A stretch of DNA of 64,000 bases from Arthrobacter saudimassiliensis (GCA_900016675.1 LN483072.1:62001-126000), one strand, 5' to 3'. Positions 1-8,797 are shown, counted from the stretch's first letter. Made by a program: numbers and translations. Notes: a model not told the origin generated them from the sequence alone.

Positions 1-1202
1 CGCCGATCCGGATGATGTACGCGGCGCCGGCGCGGGCCACCACCACCCGGCTGGCCGCCCTGGACATTCCGGTGAACTCCTGGATGCGCGCGCCCGGCGA
101 GTGTCCGGGCATGTACGGCCCCGAGGTCGCCATGGACGAGCTTGCCGAGGCCTGCGGCCTGGATCCCATCGAGCTGCGGCTGCGGAACGACACCCAGACC
201 GATCCGGAGACCGGCAAGCCGTTCGCCTCCCGGCACCTGGCCGAGTGCCTGCGCCGCGGCGCGGAGCACTTCGGCTGGGAGCGGCGCAGCCGGCGTCCGC
301 GGCAGCGGCTGGTGGACGGCTGGTGGACCGGCATGGGCGTGGCCAGCGCCACCTATCCGTTCATGGCGCAGCCGGCGAACAAGGCGCGGATCCGGTACGA
401 CGCCGGCACCGGCCCGGGCACCGACGCCGCCGGGGCGCGGGCCGCCGCGGGCGCCGGCGGGCTGGACAGCGCCGGCGTGTACACCGTGCAGATCGGCGCC
501 GCCGATATCGGCACCGGGGCGTGGACGGCGCTCACCCAGATCGCCGCCGACGCCCTGGACGTGCCGCTGGACCGGATCCGGCTGCAGATCGGCGACAGCG
601 CCCTGCCGCTGGCCACCGTGGCGGGAGGTTCCTCGGGCACCGCCAGCTGGGGCGCCACCATCATTGCCGCCGGCGAACAGTTCCGGGCCGACCACGGCGA
701 GGCGCCCTCCCCGGGCGCGCAGTCCGAGGCGTCGCCGCCGGAAAACCCTGCGGCGGGTGAGTTCACCCTGCAGTCCTTCGGCGCGCATTTCGCCGAAGTG
801 CACGTGAACGCCGACACCGGCGAGGTCCGGGTGCCGCGGCTGCTCGGGGTGTTCTCCGCGGGCCGGATCATCAACCCCTCCACCGCGCGGTCCCAGTTCA
901 TCGGCGGGCTGACCATGGGTTTGGGCATGGCGCTGCACGAGGAGAGCGTCATGGATGCCCGGTTCGGCATCTTCGTCAACCACGACCTGGCCGAGTACCA
1001 CGTGCCCGCGCACGCCGACATCCTCGACGTCGACGCCCTGTGGATCGAGGACGAGGACCCGCACGCCGGAAAGCTCGGCGCCCGCGGCATCGGCGAAATC
1101 GGAATCGTGGGCTCCGCCGCCGCCATCGCCAACGCCGCCTACAACGCCACCGGCATCCGGGTCCGCGACCTGCCGCTGACGCCGGACAGGTTCCTGGCCT
1201 GA
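1..1202 (+). CDS. Xanthine dehydrogenase/aldehyde oxidase family, molybdopterin-binding subunit (5' end missing)
   Basis: C-terminal part of the large, molybdopterin-cofactor-binding subunit of a xanthine dehydrogenase/aldehyde oxidase-type hydroxylase. The frame is open to the window edge, so the start lies upstream. Recognisable family blocks in order are SWMRAPGE, GTASWGAT, FGAHFAEVHV, GRIINPSTARSQFIGG and, near the end, GARGIGEIG, whose Glu corresponds to the catalytic base of the family. Oddity: only about 25 Pro/Ala/Glu-rich residues (bases ~680-760) join the GTASWGAT helix to FGAHF, where relatives usually have some 70-100 residues. FAD and 2Fe-2S partner subunits are expected upstream but not visible. 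The family is clear; the substrate is unknown. Confidence 0.85.
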   Translation, partial: PIRMMYAAPARATTTRLAALDIPVNSWMRAPGECPGMYGPEVAMDELAEACGLDPIELRLRNDTQTDPETGKPFASRHLAECLRRGAEHFGWERRSRRPRQRLVDGWWTGMGVASATYPFMAQPANKARIRYDAGTGPGTDAAGARAAAGAGGLDSAGVYTVQIGAADIGTGAWTALTQIAADALDVPLDRIRLQIGDSALPLATVAGGSSGTASWGATIIAAGEQFRADHGEAPSPGAQSEASPPENPAAGEFTLQSFGAHFAEVHVNADTGEVRVPRLLGVFSAGRIINPSTARSQFIGGLTMGLGMALHEESVMDARFGIFVNHDLAEYHVPAHADILDVDALWIEDEDPHAGKLGARGIGEIGIVGSAAAIANAAYNATGIRVRDLPLTPDRFLA

Positions 1203-1362
1203 CCGAGCGCCGGTGAGACCGGGCTCACGCGCGGCCCGAACCGGGTCGGAGGCAGGCGTATCCTGAACGACGTTCAAGGCACGGACAAGGGGGTTCGCGG
1301 CACCACACGGCGCACCCGCCCTCCGCGGCGCGGCGCCACGGCAGGATGAGGAGCAGGCAGGC

Positions 1363-2589
1363 ATGACCGGCACAGAAGGACAGCGGAAACTGTGGAGCGG
1401 CAGCTTCATCCTGGCGATCCTCACCCAGTTCTTCATCGCCACCGTCTTCTACCTGCTGGTCACCACCATGGCGCTCTACGCCGTGGAACAGTTCAGCGCG
1501 GCCGAAAGCGCCGCCGGGCTGGCCTCCAGCATCTTCGTCCTCGGGGCACTGGCCGCCCGCATTTTCGCCGGCAAGTACCTTGACTTCATCGGGCGGCGGA
1601 AACTGCTGCTGATCAGCCTGGTCGCCTACGTGATCGCCGGCGCCCTGTACATCCCGGCGGACAGCCTGGGCCTGCTGATGGGAATCCGCCTGGTGCACGG
1701 CATGGCCTTCGGCGCCGCCAGCACCGCGGTGTCCGCCTCCGTGGTGGGCCTGATCCCGCTGCGCCGCCGCGCCGAGGGCATGGGCTACTTCGGCATCTCC
1801 GCCACCCTCGCCGCCGCCATCGGTCCCTTCCTGGCCCTGCTGCTGGCCGACACCGTCGGCTACACCGCACTGTTCGCCGTCAGCACCGGCGCCTCGGCCG
1901 CCGCGCTGGTGCTGGCCCTGCTGCTGCGCCTGCCGGAGCGGGTGCCCAGCGAACGCGAGCAGCAGGAAAAATGGCGGATGCGGCTGACCGACGTGCTGGA
2001 TCCCGCCGCCCTGCCCATCGCCCTGGTCATGTTCCTGGCCGGGGTGGCGTATTCCAGCGTGATGTCCTTCCTCAGCACCTACGCCACCTCCCTGGACCTG
2101 GTGGCCGCCGGCAGCATCTTCTTCCTCGTCTACGCTGCGGCCGTCCTGATCTCCCGGCTGTTCATCGGCCGGATCCATGACCGGCGCACCGACAACACCG
2201 TCGTCTATCCCATCCTCGCCGTGTTCGCCGTCGGGCTGCTGGTGCTCGGACTGGCCCAGGACACCTGGGCCCTGTTGGCGGCCGCCGTGCTGATCGGCAT
2301 CGGGTTCGGCGGGCTCATGCCCAGCGGGCAGACCATTGCGGTGACCAATGCGCCGGAGCACCGGATCGGCATCGCCACCTCCACGTTCTTCCTCATGCTC
2401 GACGCCGGCTGCGGCCTGGGACCGCTGCTGCTGGGCCTGCTGATTCCGCTCACCGGCTATCACGGCATGTACCTGCTGATGGCTGGCCTGGCCGTGGTGA
2501 CCATGGGCCTGTATTTCCTGCTCCACGGCAGGCACCGCGGCCGCCGGTCCCGGCTGGTCGCGCCCGACCAGGACACCGCACCGGCCTGA
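1363..2589 (+). CDS. MFS transporter, drug-efflux type
   Basis: A 408-residue integral membrane protein of the major facilitator superfamily with about 12 hydrophobic segments. The loop after the second helix carries the family signature (GKYLDFIGRRKLLL), and the central loop (residues ~190-205) is charged, as usual between two six-helix halves. The ATG at 1363 follows a purine-rich ribosome binding site (GGATGAGGAGC). Proton-driven export of a small molecule is the usual role of such proteins; the substrate cannot be told. It stands alone: the upstream gene ends 160 bases earlier and the next has its own promoter region. Confidence 0.85.
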   Translation: MTGTEGQRKLWSGSFILAILTQFFIATVFYLLVTTMALYAVEQFSAAESAAGLASSIFVLGALAARIFAGKYLDFIGRRKLLLISLVAYVIAGALYIPADSLGLLMGIRLVHGMAFGAASTAVSASVVGLIPLRRRAEGMGYFGISATLAAAIGPFLALLLADTVGYTALFAVSTGASAAALVLALLLRLPERVPSEREQQEKWRMRLTDVLDPAALPIALVMFLAGVAYSSVMSFLSTYATSLDLVAAGSIFFLVYAAAVLISRLFIGRIHDRRTDNTVVYPILAVFAVGLLVLGLAQDTWALLAAAVLIGIGFGGLMPSGQTIAVTNAPEHRIGIATSTFFLMLDAGCGLGPLLLGLLIPLTGYHGMYLLMAGLAVVTMGLYFLLHGRHRGRRSRLVAPDQDTAPA

Positions 2590-2670
2590 CCCGACCGGCG
2601 CCGGCAGCGGCTTTTGGGCCCGACGCCGGCCGCCCGGTCCCGTCCCGGCCCCGGCCACCCCTCGCCGCCG

Positions 2671-2692
2671 CACCGTGACGCAGATCACGGTG
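2671..2692. promoter_or_regulatory. CRP/GlxR-type operator candidate
   Basis: Perfect 8-bp arms CACCGTGA / TCACGGTG separated by six bases (CGCAGA). The core GTGA-N6-TCAC is the standard half-site arrangement of CRP/FNR-family regulators, called GlxR or Crp in actinobacteria. It lies 88 bases upstream of the nitroreductase-like gene. Family known, regulator inferred; it could alternatively form a hairpin ending the MFS transcript, though no T-tract follows. Confidence 0.5.
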
Positions 2693-2730
2693 CGGCCCGG
2701 AATGGGCCGTCGGAACGGACCGTTGGTTTA

Positions 2731-2742
2731 TTGAAGAGTCAA
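2731..2742. promoter_or_regulatory. TTGA-N4-TCAA operator candidate
   Basis: TTGAAGAGTCAA is an inverted repeat of TTGA/TCAA over four bases, in a short AT-rich patch 37 bases upstream of the next start. Such sites are typical of MarR/HxlR-family regulators. It probably overlaps the promoter of the nitroreductase-like gene. The cognate regulator is not adjacent. Confidence 0.4.
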
Positions 2743-2779
2743 CTATGTTCCGTATCCCCACCTGAAGGAGACAGCCCAC

Positions 2780-3397
2780 ATGAGCGACGGCACCCTGGAA
2801 TCCACCCTTCCGATCCTCGACGACGCCGCCCTGGCAGCACTGTTCCGTGACGCCCGGACCGTCGGCGAGTTCAGCGATGCGCCCGTCACCGACGAGCAGC
2901 TGCAGGCCATCTACGAGCTGGCCAAGATGGGCCCCACGGCCATGAACATCCAGCCGCTGCGCATCACCTGGGTCCGTTCCGCCGACGCCCGGGCCCGCCT
3001 GGTCCAGCACATGGCCGAGGGAAACCAGGCCAAGACCGCCTCCGCTCCGATGACCGCGGTGCTCAGCTTCGACCGCAACTGGCATGAGCGCTTCCCGGAG
3101 CACTTCCCGCCGGCCGCCGGGATGGCCGAGTCCTTCGCCGCCAACCCCGAGCTGCGCAACGTCATGGGCAACAACAACGCCCACCTGCAGGCCGGCTACT
3201 TCCTGCTGGCCGTGCGCGCGCTGGGCCTGGCCGCCGGGCCCATGGGCGGCTTCGACGCCGCCGGCCTGGACGCCGACCTGCACGCCGGCCTGGACCGCCA
3301 GACCTTCCTCGTGGTCAACATCGGGGTGCCCGCCGGCGAACCGCGCCACCCGCGCCTGCCGCGCATGGGCTACGCCGACGCGACCATCACCCTCTAG
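2780..3397 (+). CDS. Malonic semialdehyde reductase-like nitroreductase-family protein (RutE/HadB type)
   Basis: A 205-residue FMN-dependent nitroreductase-fold enzyme that best resembles the RutE/HadB subgroup: the R-T/F-x-F N-terminal element, the segment MGPTAMNIQPLR (residues ~51-62) and the C-terminal GYADATITL resemble this group. RutE-type enzymes reduce malonic semialdehyde to 3-hydroxypropionate. No other pyrimidine-degradation (rut) gene is nearby, so its role may be general detoxification of aldehydes or nitro compounds. Start chosen at 2780 because CTGAAGGAGACAGCCC precedes it. Transcription is probably governed by the two palindromes just upstream; a hairpin follows the gene. Confidence 0.75.
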   Translation: MSDGTLESTLPILDDAALAALFRDARTVGEFSDAPVTDEQLQAIYELAKMGPTAMNIQPLRITWVRSADARARLVQHMAEGNQAKTASAPMTAVLSFDRNWHERFPEHFPPAAGMAESFAANPELRNVMGNNNAHLQAGYFLLAVRALGLAAGPMGGFDAAGLDADLHAGLDRQTFLVVNIGVPAGEPRHPRLPRMGYADATITL

Positions 3398-3451
3398 CCT
3401 GGTTTCCCGGTTCCGACGGCGGCCTCCCGCCGCTGCCGGAGCCGGCGCCGC

Positions 3452-3480
3452 GGCCCGCCGTTCCTCCCGAACGGCGGGCC
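3452..3480. terminator. Bidirectional terminator-like hairpin
   Basis: A perfect 11-bp stem (GGCCCGCCGTT/AACGGCGGGCC) with a 7-base loop between two convergent genes. No T-tract follows on either side, so if it terminates transcription it does so by the GC-rich, U-poor mode common in actinobacteria. Confidence 0.55.
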
Positions 3481-3552
3481 GCCGTCGTCTGCGGGCCCGG
3501 CAGGGCGGGGCCCGGCGCGCTTGGTCAGACGTGAACCGTCAGTCCCGCTTCG

Positions 3553-4791
3553 TCAGGCGCGTGCCCGCCGGGCCGCCTTGGCCGCACCCCTGAGGCTGAA
3601 TTCCGCGGCGGCAGCATCTGCGGGCGTCACCTGCGCGCCGGCCTCCAGCAGCTTCCGTGCCCCCAGGTGCTCCGAGGGCAGGTTGACGGTCTCCACCGCG
3701 GCAAGGACACCGCCGCGGAAGCACAGCACCGCAAACGCCCCGTCCTCCGGGCGGCCGAGCAGCACCGTCTCGTCGTCGGGCAGTGCCAGCCCGGCCATCT
3801 GCAGCCGGTACGGGCCCTGGGTGGACCAGAACCAGGGCAGGGACCGATAGGGTTCACCGGATCCGAGGATCGCCGCGGCGACGTGCCGGCCCTGGTCCAC
3901 GGCGTTGGGCACCGACTCCAGCCGCACCAAGGCACCGTCCGGGCCGCCCGGGAAGGCGGCGGCGTCGCCTACCGCGAAAATCCGGGGATCGGCGGTGCGC
4001 AGGCCGGCGTCCACGACGATGCCGTTGCCGGTTTCCAGGCCGGCAGCCTCGGCCAGCTCCTGGTTGGGCAGCACGCCCACGCCCACCACCACCAGATCCG
4101 CGGGATACTCGGCGCCGGATGTCGACACCGCTGCGGCCACCCGTCCGTCGGGCCCGGCGGTGAAGGCGTTGATCCCTTCGCCCAGGCGCAGGTCGATGCC
4201 CAGGTCCGCATGTGCCTGGGCGAACCACTGCCCCATGCGGGGCGTGAGTGCCCGCGCCATCGGCCGTGGCGCAAACTCGAGCACCGTCACCTTGCAGCCG
4301 TGGGCGCGTGCCGCGGCGGCAACCTCCAGGCCGATGAATCCGGCACCCACCACCACCACGCTGCGGGCGGTGCCCAGCCCGGCGCGCAGGGCGGCGGCGT
4401 CGGCGGCGGTGCGCAGTTGGAGGATGCCGGGCAGGTCGGCTCCCGGTGCCGGCAGCGGCCGCGGCCGCGACCCGGTCGCGAGGACGAGGTGCTCGTAAGG
4501 CAGTTCGCGTCCGTCGCCCAGCTGCACAGTGCGGGCGGACCGGTCGATGGCTTCGGCGGCGGCATGCAGCAAGGTGACGTTCTCCCGGTCGAAGAACTCG
4601 GCGGGACGCAGCGGCAGCAGGGCCGGCTCAGGCGAATCCGGCATCAGCCAGTCCTTGGACAGCGGCGGCCGCTGATACGGCAGTCCGGCTTCCCCGGCCA
4701 CCACGGTGACGGCACCCTCGTACCCGCCGGAGCGCAGCGAGTCGGCCGCCTGCACCCCTGCCTGCCCGGCTCCGATGATGACAACGCCCAT
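3553..4791 (-). CDS. FAD-dependent oxidoreductase, ferredoxin/putidaredoxin reductase-like
   Basis: A 412-residue two-dinucleotide-domain flavoprotein. The N-terminus has the FAD-binding GxGxxG (VIIGAGQAG, residues 4-12), a second Rossmann motif (VVVVGAGFIGLEVA) binds NAD(P)H, and FAVGDAA is the late FAD contact. It matches the single-component reductases that pass electrons to [2Fe-2S] ferredoxins for P450s or dioxygenases. No such partner is adjacent. The start at 4791 is preferred over an upstream alternative at 4872 because AGGAGCGGTC precedes it and the protein then begins directly with the nucleotide-binding strand. The gene precedes, but is probably not co-transcribed with, the two-component pair. 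Confidence 0.8.
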   Translation of the reverse strand: MGVVIIGAGQAGVQAADSLRSGGYEGAVTVVAGEAGLPYQRPPLSKDWLMPDSPEPALLPLRPAEFFDRENVTLLHAAAEAIDRSARTVQLGDGRELPYEHLVLATGSRPRPLPAPGADLPGILQLRTAADAAALRAGLGTARSVVVVGAGFIGLEVAAAARAHGCKVTVLEFAPRPMARALTPRMGQWFAQAHADLGIDLRLGEGINAFTAGPDGRVAAAVSTSGAEYPADLVVVGVGVLPNQELAEAAGLETGNGIVVDAGLRTADPRIFAVGDAAAFPGGPDGALVRLESVPNAVDQGRHVAAAILGSGEPYRSLPWFWSTQGPYRLQMAGLALPDDETVLLGRPEDGAFAVLCFRGGVLAAVETVNLPSEHLGARKLLEAGAQVTPADAAAAEFSLRGAAKAARRARA

Positions 4792-4884
4792 GACCGCTCC
4801 TGTTCCGGGGCCGGCCTCCGGCCTGACGCCGCCTGCGCGCCCCGCTCCATTCTGCCCGACGTCGGTGCACATGCTGCCGCGGCG

Positions 4885-5583
4885 TCAGCCCATCAGGCGG
4901 TTCTCATAGGCATAGGCCACCAGCTGGATGCGGGTGCGCAGCCCAAGCTTCGCCAGGATGCTGCGGATCTGTGACTTTACGGTCGCTTCCGCCACGAACT
5001 CGGCCGCCGCGATCTCCGCGTTGCTCAATCCCTTGGCCACCAGCAGGAAGACGTCCCGCTCGCGTGGGGAAAGGGGTGCCAGCGCCTCCACCCTGGGACC
5101 GGGAACCGGAGCTGCGGCGGTACGGGCCGCGTGCCGGAACAGGTCGTGCACCGAGCCCGGCGCGATGACTGAGTAGCCGGAGTGCACGGTGCGGATCGCC
5201 GCCAGGAGGAACTCCGGGTCCGAGCTCTTGAGCACGTAGCCGCTGGCGCCGGCCGCAACTGCGTCCACGACGGCCGCGTCACGGTTAAAGGTGGTCAGCG
5301 CGATGAGCCTGGGCGGTTCCCTGCCTTCCTCGCGGGCGGCGGCCGTGATCCGAGCCGTGGCGGCAACGCCACCCAGCACCGGCATGCGCAGGTCCATCAG
5401 CATGACATCGGGCACCGCCTCGGCGGCCAGGGCCACCGCTGCTTCTCCGTTGTCGGCTTCACCGCAGAACAGCAGGTCCGGCTGCGAATCAATGAGCATC
5501 TTCAAGCCCGACCGAAAGAGCGCCTGGTCATCCACAAGAGCGACCCGGATAAAGGATCCCGCCTCGGCCTCCGCCTCACTCAC
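4885..5583 (-). CDS. NarL/LuxR-family response regulator
   Basis: A 232-residue two-domain regulator. The receiver domain has the acidic pair Asp18-Asp19, the phospho-acceptor Asp64 (VMLMDLRMP) and Lys in VLKSSD; the C-terminal LuxR-type helix-turn-helix (LSPRERDVFLLVAKGLSNAEIAA) binds DNA. A GTG at 5583 overlaps the kinase stop by eight bases (GTGAGTGA), giving translational coupling. An upstream ATG at 5661 would bury the start 26 codons inside the kinase gene and is less likely. It partners the adjacent kinase; targets are unknown. Confidence 0.9.
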   Translation of the reverse strand: MSEAEAEAGSFIRVALVDDQALFRSGLKMLIDSQPDLLFCGEADNGEAAVALAAEAVPDVMLMDLRMPVLGGVAATARITAAAREEGREPPRLIALTTFNRDAAVVDAVAAGASGYVLKSSDPEFLLAAIRTVHSGYSVIAPGSVHDLFRHAARTAAAPVPGPRVEALAPLSPRERDVFLLVAKGLSNAEIAAAEFVAEATVKSQIRSILAKLGLRTRIQLVAYAYENRLMG

Positions 5584-6973
5584 CGGCGCGGCCCAGTGCA
5601 AGCGCCGGTTCCCCTGCGGGCAAGGCCGCCGAAGCCACAACCGGAGATACCGCAGCCGCACTGTAGGGAATGAAGGCCGTCACCCGGAAGTCCGCGCCAT
5701 CGGGACCGGCGGTGAGCCAGCCGCCCGCCAGGTTCGCGCGCTCCCGCATGCCAGGAATGCCCCGGCCGATGCGCTCCGGCTGTCCGCCCTGTTCCCCGCT
5801 ATCCGATGCTGCGCTCCCGGAAACCGCGCCGACTCCAGGCCCGCCTGCCGCACCGCCTTCGGGGGCAGCACCGCGGGAACCGATCTGCAGGGCCAGGCCC
5901 GGTCCGCTCCAGTCGAGATGGATCATGACGGCCGTTCCCCGTCCGGCGTGGCGCAGGGCGTTGGTCAGCGCCTCCTGGACGATCCGGTAGACCGCCAGCT
6001 GCTGGCCTGTTTCAAGCTCGACCGGCGCCCCGGATTCGGTCCGCTCGATACTCAGCTGACCCGCCTGCATCTGTGCGATGAGGGTATCCAGATCGGCGAG
6101 GCCGGGTTGGGGCGCCCGTTCGAGGCTGTCCTCACGTACACCGTCGATGACCCGCTGGGCGTCGGCGAGCGCCCGTCGGGCCGCCACGGCGATGTTCTCC
6201 AGCGCGTTCAGCACGGGCTTGGGCTGGTCCTTGCCCAGATACCGCGAGCCGTCTGCCTGAGCGGCAATCACGGCCAGGGAATGGCCGAGCACGTCGTGCA
6301 GGTCCCGGGCGATCCGGTTGCGCTCCTGCTCCACGACGAGGTCGATTTCGGCGTGGCGCAGGTTCTCCTCGGCTTTCAGCCGCGCCCCGGTAAGCCAACC
6401 CCGTTCCTCCCTCAGGCGCAGCGCCATACCGGGCAGCCAGCACAGCAGCATGATGACCAGCAGCAGTCCGGAGACCATCAGCCAGTACGCGAACATCGTG
6501 GGACGGGCCACCCCCAGCACCCCCAGCCAGCCGACCCCCGAGCCGTACTGTCTTGAGACCATCAGGAAAGCGAAGGCGCCGGAGAAGACCAGCGCCGCTG
6601 CCGGGCCATGCCAGGCACGTGTTTTGGGGTTCAAAGACGCGAAGAACAACGCGTATCCCACCCCCAGGTAGATGGCCCAGTCGCTGGACAAGGGACCCGC
6701 CAGGTGCCCGAGGAGCGCGGCAGCCAGCAGGACGGCAAGCACCAATGAGGCCAAGGGCACGGCGGCGGCGAGGCCAATGGCCAGGGTGAGCGCGGTGAGC
6801 GTTGGGGCGCCGGGCCAGACGAGGAAACTGCCGCCCATGCGGCCGGCTTCCCCGATGCACCAGAGCGTGAAAAAGACGGCCGCCGCGCACGGCGCACCCC
6901 AGGTGCGAAGGAATCGGGTCAGGTTGTCCATGCCGAGCAGGCTAGCGGCCGCTTCGGGCCCGTCGTCGGACAT
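5576..6973 (-). CDS. Sensor histidine kinase (HisKA_3/DesK-NarX type)
   Basis: A 465-residue kinase with about five to six membrane helices (residues ~25-180), a dimerisation/phospho-acceptor helix with ARDLHDVLGHS (His226) and a C-terminal ATPase domain (ALTNALRHAGRG). The membrane half lacks a sizeable extracytoplasmic loop, as in DesK/LiaS-like sensors that read the membrane state. It is translationally coupled to the response regulator. An in-frame ATG at 6931 (MDNLTRF) is a possible alternative start, since neither start has a strong ribosome binding site. A low-complexity Gly/Ala/Ser insert lies between the N and G boxes of the ATPase domain (residues ~375-400). Confidence 0.88.
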   Translation of the reverse strand: MSDDGPEAAASLLGMDNLTRFLRTWGAPCAAAVFFTLWCIGEAGRMGGSFLVWPGAPTLTALTLAIGLAAAVPLASLVLAVLLAAALLGHLAGPLSSDWAIYLGVGYALFFASLNPKTRAWHGPAAALVFSGAFAFLMVSRQYGSGVGWLGVLGVARPTMFAYWLMVSGLLLVIMLLCWLPGMALRLREERGWLTGARLKAEENLRHAEIDLVVEQERNRIARDLHDVLGHSLAVIAAQADGSRYLGKDQPKPVLNALENIAVAARRALADAQRVIDGVREDSLERAPQPGLADLDTLIAQMQAGQLSIERTESGAPVELETGQQLAVYRIVQEALTNALRHAGRGTAVMIHLDWSGPGLALQIGSRGAAPEGGAAGGPGVGAVSGSAASDSGEQGGQPERIGRGIPGMRERANLAGGWLTAGPDGADFRVTAFIPYSAAAVSPVVASAALPAGEPALALGRAGE

Positions 6974-7047
6974 CCGCCGCGTTTCCGCCCTGCGATAGTC
7001 GGATTCCAGCCCTGGGGCTGAACTCCACCGCCCTGCCGGGCCGCGAC

Positions 7048-8094
7048 TCAGCCGGCGCTGAAGTCGATGACCACCTTGATGTCGTCCTCCTGCGGTTCAA
7101 AGGCCTTCCGCCAGTCGGAAAGCGGCACGGTACGGGTGATCAGCCGGCGCAGCCACGCCGTGTTGCCGCCGGTAAAGGCCTCCACGGCCTGCAGGTAGTG
7201 GCGGCGGTTGGCGTTCACGGTGCCAAAAACCACGGCGTTGCCCAGCACCATTTCCTTGTTCAGCGCGCCCACGTCCACCGGGACCTCCTCCCCGCCGTCG
7301 GACACGCCGGCCAGGCAGGTGATGGAGTTCCTTCCTGCTGCGCTCACGGCATGGAGCACCACGGAGGGCACGCCGGTGCATTCGATGAGGACATCCGGCT
7401 CCAGCCCGGACTCGGGAAGCGTCTCCGTGTGGAAGATGCCGCCCAGGTCCCGGACGAGGTCCGCCTTCACGCCCTCCTCGAGGTCGAAGACGTGGACCTC
7501 CAGGCCCCGGCGGATACCGAAGTAGGCCGCCAGCAGTCCGACGGGTCCAGCGCCCGTCACGGCCGCGACCTTCGGTTCGAAGAAGGCCCGGCGGCCGATC
7601 TCCTCGATCTGTTCCCAGGCCTTGGCGATCACGGTGGCCGGCTCCAGCAGGACGCCCACGGGCTCCAGCTCCGGATCCAGCCGCACCAGCTCATCCGGCT
7701 CGGCGCGCCAGAGCTGCCGGGCAAAGCCGTCCATGGCCATGATGCCGTGCTCGCGGTACCCGCCGTTCAGGCACATGTCGAACTCCCCGGCGGCGCAGGC
7801 GGCACAGGGTTCCGGATCGGGGCTGCGCACGATGCCGACCACCAGGTCGCCCGGTTCCAGCCCCGATTCCGCCGGTGCCTCGCGGACCCGTCCGAGGTTC
7901 TCATGGCCGAGAACCAGCTCCCGGTGCCCCTCCGGCGCTTCCCCGTGTCCGCCGTCGATCACTTCACGGTCCGTGGCACAGAGGCCGACGGCGAGCGCCT
8001 CCACGAGGACCGATCCCTCCTCCGCGCGGGGCTCCTTGAAGTCCGCCAGCCGCAGGGAGTCCGGATCGCCGGGGATAACGCTGATGGCCTTCAT
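7048..8094 (-). CDS. Zinc-dependent glucose 1-dehydrogenase-like MDR alcohol dehydrogenase
   Basis: A 348-residue medium-chain dehydrogenase. The catalytic zinc site begins with CATDRE (residue ~38) and GHENLG, the structural-zinc lobe has CAACAAGEFDMC, and the cofactor domain carries TGAGPVGLLAAYFG. Acidic residues after the second strand (VFDLEEG) and the C-terminal layout match the glucose 1-dehydrogenases of the Thermoplasma/Haloferax type, which oxidise glucose with NAD(P)+. Start at 8094 was preferred over 8163 because GAGAGG lies about 12 bases upstream and the protein then begins MKAISV, as in relatives. Substrate inferred. Confidence 0.78.
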   Translation of the reverse strand: MKAISVIPGDPDSLRLADFKEPRAEEGSVLVEALAVGLCATDREVIDGGHGEAPEGHRELVLGHENLGRVREAPAESGLEPGDLVVGIVRSPDPEPCAACAAGEFDMCLNGGYREHGIMAMDGFARQLWRAEPDELVRLDPELEPVGVLLEPATVIAKAWEQIEEIGRRAFFEPKVAAVTGAGPVGLLAAYFGIRRGLEVHVFDLEEGVKADLVRDLGGIFHTETLPESGLEPDVLIECTGVPSVVLHAVSAAGRNSITCLAGVSDGGEEVPVDVGALNKEMVLGNAVVFGTVNANRRHYLQAVEAFTGGNTAWLRRLITRTVPLSDWRKAFEPQEDDIKVVIDFSAG

Positions 8095-8186
8095 GTGCTG
8101 TTTTGCCTCTCGCTGAATGGGTCGCCCGGATGCACCGGGCCGTGTCTCGGTTCTCTGGTTCAATTATCGGCGGCTGTGAAGTGGAC

Positions 8187-8594
8187 TCAGGCGGGAAGCG
8201 CGGCGAGCAGATCCGCGCAGGCCGCTTCGCAGCGGCGGCAGACCTCGGCGCAGATGCGGCAGTGCTCATGCATGTCGGCGTGCTGCTCGCATTCCTCGGC
8301 GCAGACCCGGCAGGCGGCCCGGCAGGCTTCCAGCAGGGCGCGGACCAGGTAGGGGTCCCGGGCGGTCTGGCGGGAGAGCACCTGCCCGGTGGCCGTGCAG
8401 ACCGCCGCGCAGTCGAGGTCGGTGCGGATGCAGCGGCGCAGCTCGGCGACCATCTCCTCCCCCAGGCAGGCATCGGCGCACGCGGTGCACGTCTGGGCGC
8501 AGTCGAAGCAGGCCGCAATGCACTCGGCGAGCGCCGCCTGGTCGACACCGAGGTCGCCGGGGTAGGTGTCGAGCATGGGCTGGACGTGGGTCAT
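8187..8594 (-). CDS. Cytosolic copper storage protein, Csp3-type four-helix bundle
   Basis: A 135-residue protein with 18 cysteines, almost all in CxxxC or CxxC spacing on four predicted helices (Cys 25, 29, 32, 36, 39, 43, 55, 62, 66, 91, 95, 98, 102, 112, 115, 119, 122, 126). This is the pattern of the Csp3/DUF326 family, whose Cys-lined bundle stores many Cu(I) ions in the cytosol; no signal peptide is present. A His-rich mouth (EQHADMHEHC) matches the metal entry end. GGAGAAGAG precedes the ATG. It is divergent from the padR gene, about 210 bases away; no copper ATPase or chaperone gene is adjacent. Confidence 0.9.
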   Translation of the reverse strand: MTHVQPMLDTYPGDLGVDQAALAECIAACFDCAQTCTACADACLGEEMVAELRRCIRTDLDCAAVCTATGQVLSRQTARDPYLVRALLEACRAACRVCAEECEQHADMHEHCRICAEVCRRCEAACADLLAALPA

Positions 8595-8778
8595 GATCTC
8601 TTCTCCAATCGCCTGGGGTGCGGTGCCGGCGGGCCGGACCGGTGCGAAGAGGCGCAGCGCCGACCCATAATCATCAGGCTACTGATGATTGATGACGTCG
8701 GACAACCCGAGGACCCGCCGCCGACCTCCTCCGGGGCGGCGCGGCGGGTGCGAGAAAAATGATCTCCCCTCTTCCAAT

Positions 8779-8797
8779 ATTGTGTGACGCACACTAT
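8779..8797. promoter_or_regulatory. Predicted PadR operator
   Basis: ATTGTGTG-ACG-CACACTAT is a 19-bp near-perfect inverted repeat (7 of 8 bases per arm). It overlaps the -10 box (TATCGT, 8795-8800) of the padR-like gene, so binding would block that gene's own promoter. Autoregulation by operators of this shape is well known for PadR proteins; the specific pairing is inferred from position. Confidence 0.65.

Noticed and set aside
1225-2688. Long minus-strand open frame (487 codons) opposite the MFS gene
   Set aside because: Composition is Gly/Gln/His/Asp-rich nonsense typical of antisense frames in high-GC DNA, and the opposite strand encodes a recognisable MFS protein.
3667-4974. 435-codon plus-strand frame over the flavoprotein gene
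   Set aside because: No domain features; the minus strand encodes two Rossmann motifs and a sensible start.
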